Position numbers and translations under genes: made by a program. Of a DNA stretch of 64,000 bases, positions 59,701 through 64,000 are shown piece by piece. The notes beneath the pieces were generated by a model that was not told the DNA's origin, searched no databases, and saw only the letters and a list, made by a program, of their open reading frames with translations. The DNA comes from Lutibacter oceani (GTDB lineage: Bacteria; Bacteroidota; Bacteroidia; Flavobacteriales; Flavobacteriaceae): NCBI RefSeq assembly GCF_003384935.1, contig NZ_QTTQ01000010.1, positions 558,001-622,000 on the forward strand, read 5' to 3'. Each line of letters opens with the position of its first letter. The first letter of the stretch is position 1.

Positions 59701-60387
59701 TCTAATTTTGGTGTTACCGGCAACTTGAAGTGTAATAATGTTCCCATCCTTATATGTAATACCATGTTGAGTACCATGATAGCCATAAGCATTACAACAG
59801 CCTGCTTCTATCTTAAAAAGTCCTTTTTCAATTATAGCATTTCCAGGATCTGTAGATGCTACAATTGTTTCGTCACGTAAATCAAAACTATATGATATAT
59901 TTTTTTCAGGTGATGTGAAATTTATACCTAACTGAGAAGGAATCACTTCTATTGAAGGAAGATAAGTATCACCACCAGTTCCTTCAACTGTTTTAAAATT
60001 TAATGTAGTTGCAATCCCTGAATATACAAAATCATAAGTATCAACCCTGTCATTTACAACTTTTGTAATGTGCTCACCTAAACTAAGCCCCGAATTAATA
60101 TCAGTTGCTACCATATTCAAACTTGAATATTGTGAACCTATAAATCTTAAGGTACAACTACCATCAACTTGAATATTAATTTCTTGATCGATTTTAAGAT
60201 TAAGACCATAGTTAGTTGAATGATAACTATAATCACCCGCTAAAGTAAGTTTACCATCAGTACTTTGCTTATTTGTAATAATGGTTCCATCGGTAAAATC
60301 ATAATTTATGGTATTTTGATTTTGCGAATAAGATTCCAATACTCCTAATGAAAGGAAAAGAATTAAAAAGAGTAATTTTTTCATCAT
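53713..60387 (-). CDS. Giant multidomain CE8 pectinesterase with T9SS sorting signal
   Basis: The 2,224-residue secreted protein has a signal peptide (1-21). Residues about 28-410 and 414-800 are two copies of the same three-part block: an A domain starting YDFTDGT or YDFRDGS, a B domain containing NAYGYHGTQHG or NAYGYNGTQHG, and a C domain with SGTITING or TGTVTING and VSGDIASA. A third A-like copy begins near 806 (YNFADGSEV), followed by further beta domains (about 959-1390). The CE8 domain spans about 1510-1880 with GRQDSFYGG, VDYIFGG and YGRPWQ. Thrombospondin type-3 calcium repeats (about 1915-1970; DSDSDGILDSNDNC) and a type IX sorting domain (VVYPNPTKG to the end) follow. It should be displayed at the cell surface. 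Confidence 0.88.
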   Translation of the reverse strand: MMKKLLFLILFLSLGVLESYSQNQNTINYDFTDGTIITNKQSTDGKLTLAGDYSYHSTNYGLNLKIDQEINIQVDGSCTLRFIGSQYSSLNMVATDINSGLSLGEHITKVVNDRVDTYDFVYSGIATTLNFKTVEGTGGDTYLPSIEVIPSQLGINFTSPEKNISYSFDLRDETIVASTDPGNAIIEKGLFKIEAGCCNAYGYHGTQHGITYKDGNIITLQVAGNTKIRLAGDQYSGGTINASSTTGQLDIASQSHATSTTYPQGADGGPWVDFVYVGTAGTVVFENTGGTSYLPFIEISPIPFDVSLSSYLQKSGTITINGETISITSGATSSDVATIEISQGVVLSNAKDNGNIALNLGGNALTTFTPAVSGDIASAVVNGDTLEITFNDSSSDPKTFILDIYDNSYLHNIVTYDFRDGSIVGNGQSSDGLLTLSGSYSLHGGTYGLNMKVDAEINLQVNGSSAISFLGSAYSSLSMQGTQTIADDLGTQATKMDNDLVDTYNFVYSEPRKSGAANLNFKALAPGSDIYLPKLDVIPAQLGAAYQTAEENVPYYFDFRDGSIIPNSTTGNVGISKGLVDIVVGSSNAYGYNGTQHGSILKTGNQIILQVAGNSMVKIGGSIYSNGTIAVSSATGSFDLPSQSSTTAGNFGNDGDTVDFTYVGSAGTVTLDFTGTNYVPYIEISPIPYDVSLTSWVQKTGTVTINGTEINFTSGVDASSNATVSVSEGTVISATNEGASILIDLAGEDLSTYSPTVSGDIASASISEDILTISFTDQSTDPISYPITIGDSSNSIAAEPGVVYTYNFADGSEVPQTSYSSLRYDTFLTSDGIVTINSNNTDEAGKFGYHDASHGLVLFPGNSFDIAVAGNATISFIVCTYGSAVDGIFEFTDENLNVVGTSAAQNIGQGDAFASSFSYTGPAGIITATLKSENFPTAEIYMHGLTIENAAAIDPSNGLADVWDFGAQQFDENEFNNKLTEDEINAWYDASISPGSPGQVLPSFSAGVLSWVGGSNDRLRTLNTNLTRYDENTSGETDFTGRIYVNASGATGRYISLALSEDDEVTLYALTQSGGGKVHFEYVPDLNYQDDIVDVPGTLTTFNFVAKKSGTYHIYDAVDKPSYYRVIRKDASYLNLTGNLDITEATDIPDGYTIQFMNEAGKTWEVSPSSGTYQINLPIGYSYELSLLNANGYVISNGTTLEIDSSTTTYDISIQKVELYTLTGSIVGLGSNINNLNLIYTPDESVNTVFSPLPVIDAEAGTYTVQLEPNLEYTISAEGINDFYIAENTITISNSDTSSDIIFDSKPVYDITINTPGLDTEQQSKLSITFANLNETGYTYTFSDITSVALRDGVYKITVEGLDEYPIELALTSNLEVAGASLAKTLTFNAVTNWPFNDSVITNETQYYKGLAFSGAIKNEIAKGHLSCGTDAEIIVPLNPGEKMIVTYYYAANFSINGGEAITSNSGSTSQLETVEYVYGGSEAGTATITIGATTYITNIAVATVVDYAAELKVGVDKDFQTINGALYAIAQMDRPNNERVTVLIDPGNYEEMVVINSENVTLKNAAAIPSIELKNSGVDIDDSAVRITSYYGYGYNYFSQGMDNKWNAKTLEVNKANGYQPYTNVSGTTNASYWNATLVVSSNGFIAEDLIIENSFNQYISKKESEDVVLLGNGNKGVRPTNFGNTDVQQRTFVERAAAIGVANGTDKVILNKCRIVGRQDSFYGGSNSRLVAFKGAMMGAVDYIFGGMTAVFYKSDFVLNTSDTSGDAAYITAAQQGSGRGFLMYECNIISTLPGVNTASNQGAKPGFYGRPWQATTSEVVFYNTNIATSTYGGYEGKSLIDPEGWKNTLGGESELMYEYGTNEASGENNLASRASWSTVLTAPILTDGTEITTFNFTKGNDDWDPLPGLIASDDSDSDGILDSNDNCIYGYNPDQADMDNDGIGDICDDSDGDGLVDSEDSCPNSPEGVTIDVFGCEVFDLPADNFSITLTAVSCNGVNDGSISISAKSTDYTYIVSVSGSGTGTATLSSSNGFSDIIENLSAGNYKVCISIEGRDNFEQCFNVVIEGLTPLDAYSSINRTTNIVSYSLSGATSYNIEHNGKLITSSKSQVDLVLNKGLNTVKISTDSECQGKFSEEIFVSEEIVVYPNPTKGFVQVYVKGQDTSVNVSLSDLSGNQHISTEKEVPGNRIINLDLTNYPKGIYFLVLNSKTVRESIKLIKE
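58000..60310 (-). repeat. Tandem duplication of a roughly 1.15-kb coding block
   Basis: Inside the giant CE8 gene, DNA at about 59,155-60,305 and about 57,995-59,145 encodes homologous blocks of about 385 residues in the same order (A-B-C, A-B-C). Matching anchors are LNLKIDQEINIQV with LNMKVDAEINLQV, and VSGDIASAVV with VSGDIASASI. The copies have diverged, so this is an old internal duplication. Boundaries are approximate. Confidence 0.7.
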
Positions 60388-60444
60388 GTTTTGGCAGTTT
60401 TACTATTGATTAAAATTTGGTTTTAATTTTCGATGTTTGGATAA

Positions 60445-60460
60445 ATGTAATCGATTACAT
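60445..60460. promoter_or_regulatory. Perfect LacI-family-type operator palindrome
   Basis: ATGTAATCGATTACAT is a perfect 16-bp palindrome with the central CG dinucleotide typical of LacI-family operators. It lies about 58 bases upstream of the giant CE8 start. Catabolic genes are commonly repressed through such sites until an oligosaccharide ligand appears. No LacI-family gene is in the window. Confidence 0.65.
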
Positions 60461-60620
60461 AAAATTATAAAAAAAAATGACACTAACAAAGTTTTTAGTC
60501 TTTTTAACAAAAAGTAGTTTGGTAATTATTCTAGTATTAACCTTTTAACTAAAATTTTTATAAAACAGTAAAAATATTTAATTAGTGTTCATTGAGTGAT
60601 TGTATTTTTTTATAATTAAT

Positions 60621-60652
60621 AAAGAGGTATACAAAAATATATATACCTCTTT
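60621..60652. terminator. Hairpin after the SusD / surface-lipoprotein genes
   Basis: AAAGAGGTATA (60621-60631) pairs perfectly with TATACCTCTTT (60642-60652) around a 10-base loop, 41 bases beyond the stop of the surface-lipoprotein gene. The minus-strand sequence after it is not a clean T-run, so it may be a weak terminator or a stabilising 3' stem that separates SusCD-type transcript from the enzymes. Confidence 0.45.
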
Positions 60653-60693
60653 ACTAATATTAACAAATAAACAATTTTATATAATTTTACTTA

Positions 60694-62247
60694 TTAAGGT
60701 CTCCAACGTGGGTCTCCTACTTGATTATCTAATAATGTTTGATTAGTAACTGTAAAATCACCCGCAGATGCATCAACAAATCCAGGATCTAATTCTGTAT
60801 AGTTGTTAGCATCGAAGATATATTGTGAGGAGTTAACAAATCCAGGTGCATTAAAATAATTATTATTATCAAATATAGGAGTTTCATCTATACCAGATCT
60901 GTCAGCATATCCTTCTGATGCAGTTTCTGCAATTAAATTATTAGTAGAAGTTATCTCATTTGAATCAAATCTTACATAAAAAATTCTTCTACTACTAGAG
61001 TTAGAACATGCATATAAAGTATTTCTATCTAATAATATATTAGAAGTACTACTACCATTTGATGTACCAGCAGCATCCATTCTTATAAAATCACGACCAG
61101 GAGCACAGTTATTAAATGTACTTGTAGTAACATTTAAATTTAATACATCTCCATTTCTAAAATCAATAAAGTCTCCTCCATCTGTAAGTATGTTTGTTAC
61201 TATACAATTTTCAACAGTTAGCGTTTGTAAGATTGCATCTGTAACGCTACCTTGAACAAACGTTCTAGTAAAATCGTGAACATTACATCCACTAATTAAT
61301 ACTGAATTATAATTACCTGCCGAACTAAATTTAACAACATCCGTCATAGTAGAAGCTCCATCTAAATCTAAATCGATTAGACTAACATCCGTTGCACCAG
61401 CATTTAATTCAAAATTAATATTTAATAATGGTTTGTTATAACTTCTTAAACCTTGAATAGTAATTGATTTATCTAAAGAAACTGTCCCAGTTTGTGCTGT
61501 GTAGTCACCGGCTTCTAATAGTAAAATATCTCCATCAGCAGCATCAGCAATCATTTGAAATAAATCATCAGTAACTAAAACCAAGGTATTATCTCCAACA
61601 TCTATTCCTGTTGAAAAAGACGAAGAACCTCTAACTTTAGTATTATTATATAACACAGCTGAATAATCAGTTTCACTATTTAATCCAGTAACTGTAGCAA
61701 CTCCATCAATTTTTTCTTGAGCTGTAATAGCATGTATAATATTACCAGGATTGATAACAATTTGTGTAACACTAATATTAGGCACCCATCTAAAAGTAGC
61801 TTCCAATGCCTTAATATCACCAGGCTCTGAGGCAAGCATAAGCTGTTCCGTTAGCGTTTGAGCAGATATTAATGCCCAGGTAGAGTCTTCTAATCCTCTA
61901 GCACTTATTGCTTGAACTCTAATTGAATAAAGAGTTTCTCCTTCCATTGCAACCTGAACTGGTAATTGATCACCCGTAACTTCTATAGTTTTTACTATAT
62001 TACCAAAATTTGGATCATCTGCACTAAATTCAACTACATAACTATTTATTTCTTCGTTTACTGTCCAATTTAATTCTACAGTTGTTTGATTTCTAACTCT
62101 TGCTGTTAGTGCAACTGGAGCAAATTCTCTATCCACAGCTAACTCCTCAATTACATCAACGTCGTATCCACTACAATTAGTGAATGTTAATGCAAGGAGT
62201 AAGGTGATAACTAATCCTTTTAATATATTTTTTGTTTTCATAATCAT
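60694..62247 (-). CDS. Surface lipoprotein with FnIII-like and beta-helix domains (DUF4957/DUF5123-like)
   Basis: The 517-residue lipoprotein (LTFTNCSG) starts with one or two fibronectin-III-like domains (about 40-225; VELNWTVNEEINSYVVEFSA and ATFRWVPN) and continues with a right-handed beta-helix (about 230-515; ADGDILLLEAGDYTAQ and the terminal LDPGFVDASAGDFTV). The helix matches what I know as DUF4957/DUF5123, commonly encoded right after SusD in pectin loci. No catalytic lyase motif is obvious, so a glycan-binding role at the surface is favoured. An ATG six bases downstream (62241) is an equally good start. Confidence 0.75.
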   Translation of the reverse strand: MIMKTKNILKGLVITLLLALTFTNCSGYDVDVIEELAVDREFAPVALTARVRNQTTVELNWTVNEEINSYVVEFSADDPNFGNIVKTIEVTGDQLPVQVAMEGETLYSIRVQAISARGLEDSTWALISAQTLTEQLMLASEPGDIKALEATFRWVPNISVTQIVINPGNIIHAITAQEKIDGVATVTGLNSETDYSAVLYNNTKVRGSSSFSTGIDVGDNTLVLVTDDLFQMIADAADGDILLLEAGDYTAQTGTVSLDKSITIQGLRSYNKPLLNINFELNAGATDVSLIDLDLDGASTMTDVVKFSSAGNYNSVLISGCNVHDFTRTFVQGSVTDAILQTLTVENCIVTNILTDGGDFIDFRNGDVLNLNVTTSTFNNCAPGRDFIRMDAAGTSNGSSTSNILLDRNTLYACSNSSSRRIFYVRFDSNEITSTNNLIAETASEGYADRSGIDETPIFDNNNYFNAPGFVNSSQYIFDANNYTELDPGFVDASAGDFTVTNQTLLDNQVGDPRWRP

Positions 62248-62283
62248 AATAAAGTATTATTTCGTTTAAATTGTTGTTAGTTT

Positions 62284-64000
62284 TTAATATCCATAATCAT
62301 TAACTAACTTACCATTACTTCCATCAATAAACACTTGCCAAATTGGCCAAAACTGTCTATCATCAGGGTTAACTCCCGTTTTGTAAATTGAATTTATCAT
62401 CTCATCAAATACAGGATTCCACGTAAAAGCAGAATATTCTACTCCAGGGTCTTGATTCTCACCTCTATTTAAACCATAAATATTTAAAGTTTCGTTGTCA
62501 TCTTCATATTTATAATATAAAGTGCTTGGTACATCAGCATAATCTCCAGTACGATTTTGTAAATCTATCATTTTAGCTTTTGCTTCATCTAAATTTGCTT
62601 TTAGCATATTCCAACGAATAAGTGATTGCTTACGCTCCATTTCTCCTGTGAATTCATATTTATGCTCTTTTACCAGTGCATTAAACATTGCTTCCTTACT
62701 AGATAATGCATTTACATAAACATCTACTTTTTCAGCTTGAAATTCAGGGCTAAATGCTCTCATACGAATTTCTTTTAAGTAAGGTGCAGCAGCAGCTGGA
62801 CCTTCTAATTCATTCGCAGCTTCAGCGGCAATAAAAAGAATTTCTGCATAACGCATAAATATTTTATTTACTCCATCATCATTTGTTGAAGTAACATATC
62901 TATTCATCCATTCGTAACGATATTTTCCAAAATACCAAGTATCTAATCCAACTAATTCTTGTTGAGCAACACCATTAGCAGGGGTACCCCATCCATAAGG
63001 AACACAACTCACATCTCTACGACTATCAGCTTCATCAAAATCATAAAATACAGTAGGTAACGGACCTGCGATACCTCCTCTAGGCTGACCAGTATATTGG
63101 TCAACACCTCTGTGTCTCACTGCAAAAGAGAATAATACACGTCCACGACCTGCAGCAAAAGGAATTTCCCAAAGAGATTCACTACCTGCATTTGTATTTT
63201 CCTCATTATAATTTCTCCAGAATGTTTCAAATGAAGGCTCTAAATGAGCAGTTCCACTACTTATAATTGAACGACATTCATCAAGTGCAATTTTGTACAT
63301 TTTTTCAACTGAAAGTTCTGGGTCATTACTTCTTCTAATACCATCAGGATATTGCATATAACCACTGGCAACCATTGCTAAACGAGCTCTTAACCCTTTT
63401 ACAAAAGCTTTGTTTATTCTTTCAACTGATGTTGTAGCAGCAGTTTCATTAGGCCATGCTACTAATGTAGATGCTTCTTCTAAATCTTGAATAATTTGTT
63501 TATAAATTATATCACGACTTGATTTTTCTAAATAAATAGTTTCCGAATTAATAGGTTCAAAACGTGCAGGAACATCTCCCCAAGTTTTCATTAAATCAGT
63601 ATAATAAATTGCACGCAATGTTAAAGCCTCACCTAATAACTGCCCAAGTTCAGTTTCTGGCTGTGGATTTCCAAAACTACGTAATCCTCTAATACAAATA
63701 TTTGCACGCTCTATACCTGAATACATCATAGCCCAAGCATTATTTGTACTATTCATTTGTGAATTATTAGGTTTAGCATCATAAATCATAAGTTCACCTT
63801 GAGAACTACCTGCATCATCTGAGCTATAATTCCATTCTGTATCCGTATTAAATCCATAAAAAGGAATAAATCGTCCTCTATATGAATTTGTTTGTCCCAT
63901 CGGTTCTAATATTCCGTCTACTGCTCCTCTAGCTAATCCAGCATTCGAAAAAATGATAGATTCATCTAGTGTTGATTTCGCTGGTGCATCTAAGAAATCT
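62284..64000 (-). CDS. SusD/RagB-family outer-membrane glycan-binding protein, 5' end outside window
   Basis: The frame is open to the window end, so the methionine at 63900 is internal. Upstream codons read DFLDAPAKSTLDESIIF, a typical post-lipobox SusD N-terminus, so only the signal peptide is missing. The visible 572 residues contain RAIYYTDLMKTWGDVPA, WEIPFAAGRGR, RYAEILFIAAEAANEL and the C-terminal QDPGVEYSAFTWNPVFDEMI, as in SusD proteins with TPR helices. SusD caps a SusC TonB-dependent channel and feeds oligosaccharides into it; the susC gene should lie just beyond the window end. Its gene is 36 bases before the surface lipoprotein gene. Confidence 0.92.
   Translation of the reverse strand, partial: DFLDAPAKSTLDESIIFSNAGLARGAVDGILEPMGQTNSYRGRFIPFYGFNTDTEWNYSSDDAGSSQGELMIYDAKPNNSQMNSTNNAWAMMYSGIERANICIRGLRSFGNPQPETELGQLLGEALTLRAIYYTDLMKTWGDVPARFEPINSETIYLEKSSRDIIYKQIIQDLEEASTLVAWPNETAATTSVERINKAFVKGLRARLAMVASGYMQYPDGIRRSNDPELSVEKMYKIALDECRSIISSGTAHLEPSFETFWRNYNEENTNAGSESLWEIPFAAGRGRVLFSFAVRHRGVDQYTGQPRGGIAGPLPTVFYDFDEADSRRDVSCVPYGWGTPANGVAQQELVGLDTWYFGKYRYEWMNRYVTSTNDDGVNKIFMRYAEILFIAAEAANELEGPAAAAPYLKEIRMRAFSPEFQAEKVDVYVNALSSKEAMFNALVKEHKYEFTGEMERKQSLIRWNMLKANLDEAKAKMIDLQNRTGDYADVPSTLYYKYEDDNETLNIYGLNRGENQDPGVEYSAFTWNPVFDEMINSIYKTGVNPDDRQFWPIWQVFIDGSNGKLVNDYGY

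Larger units (their letters stand above)
60388..60693. promoter_or_regulatory. Control gap within the pectin locus
   Basis: This 306-bp gap separates the SusD/surface-lipoprotein genes from the long enzyme operon. It contains the LacI-type palindrome at 60445-60460 and an inverted repeat at 60621-60652. No coding frame or clear TAnnTTTG element was found by eye. Confidence 0.5.

Noticed and set aside
63898-63900. ATG at 63900 as the SusD start
   Set aside because: The frame stays open to the window end and encodes the conserved SusD N-terminus, so this methionine is internal.

Overview
This window is AT-rich DNA from a Bacteroidota bacterium, most likely a member of the Flavobacteriaceae, and is dominated by polysaccharide-utilisation genes. 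The evidence is a SusD/RagB homologue, a type IX secretion C-terminal sorting domain, BACON and DUF4861 proteins, many short Bacteroidota-type lipoprotein signals (hydrophobic stretch followed by S/A-C), and TAnnTTTG-type promoter elements. No rRNA, tRNA, CRISPR array, phage or transposase gene was seen.

Region 1 (1-4,900) is chromosomal housekeeping. It holds the end of a TRIC/UPF0126 membrane protein, a CoA-pyrophosphatase-type Nudix hydrolase, a PlsC-type acyltransferase, a divergent dps/oxyR peroxide-defence pair, and several small proteins of unknown function. A compact promoter / small ORF / terminator cassette lies at 4,086-4,331.

Region 2 (4,945-16,051) is a (galacto)mannan or glucomannan module. 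It has a GH27 alpha-galactosidase, GH26 and GH5 mannanases, a sodium:solute symporter, a GH130 mannosylglucose phosphorylase, a cellobiose/mannobiose 2-epimerase, and two acetylesterases (a sialate-O-acetylesterase type and a CE2 type). Together they suggest deacetylation and chain cutting outside the cytoplasm, uptake of short oligosaccharides, then epimerisation and phosphorolysis inside. Two tandem paralogous AraC-family regulators (16,229-17,992) follow.

Region 3 (18,349-41,325) starts with a GH88 unsaturated-uronyl hydrolase and a large acetylesterase. After a 578-bp gap comes a 19-kb run of closely spaced genes: GH2, GH31, GH97, GH3, GH3, BACON-GH5, GH95, an SDR dehydrogenase and a LacZ-type GH2. 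This set fits a fucosylated, galactosylated xyloglucan: GH5 cuts the backbone, GH31 removes xylose, GH2 removes galactose, GH95 removes fucose, GH3 removes glucose, and the SDR may oxidise the released fucose. No SusC/SusD pair accompanies regions 2 or 3.

Region 4 (41,337-64,000, minus strand) is a pectin module. It starts with SusD (cut by the window end) and a DUF4957/DUF5123-like surface lipoprotein. After a 306-bp gap containing a perfect LacI-type palindrome come a 2,224-residue CE8 pectinesterase with a T9SS signal, a PL9 pectate lyase, an esterase, a DUF4861 protein, a cupin, GH105, GH43, a PL10-CE8 fusion, a CE12 rhamnogalacturonan acetylesterase, GH28, and another esterase. The xyloglucan and pectin operons converge with only 11 bp between their stop codons. 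As a whole the window looks like a plant-cell-wall island (mannan, xyloglucan, pectin) attached to ordinary chromosome. Substrate assignments are inferred from family combinations and have not been tested.
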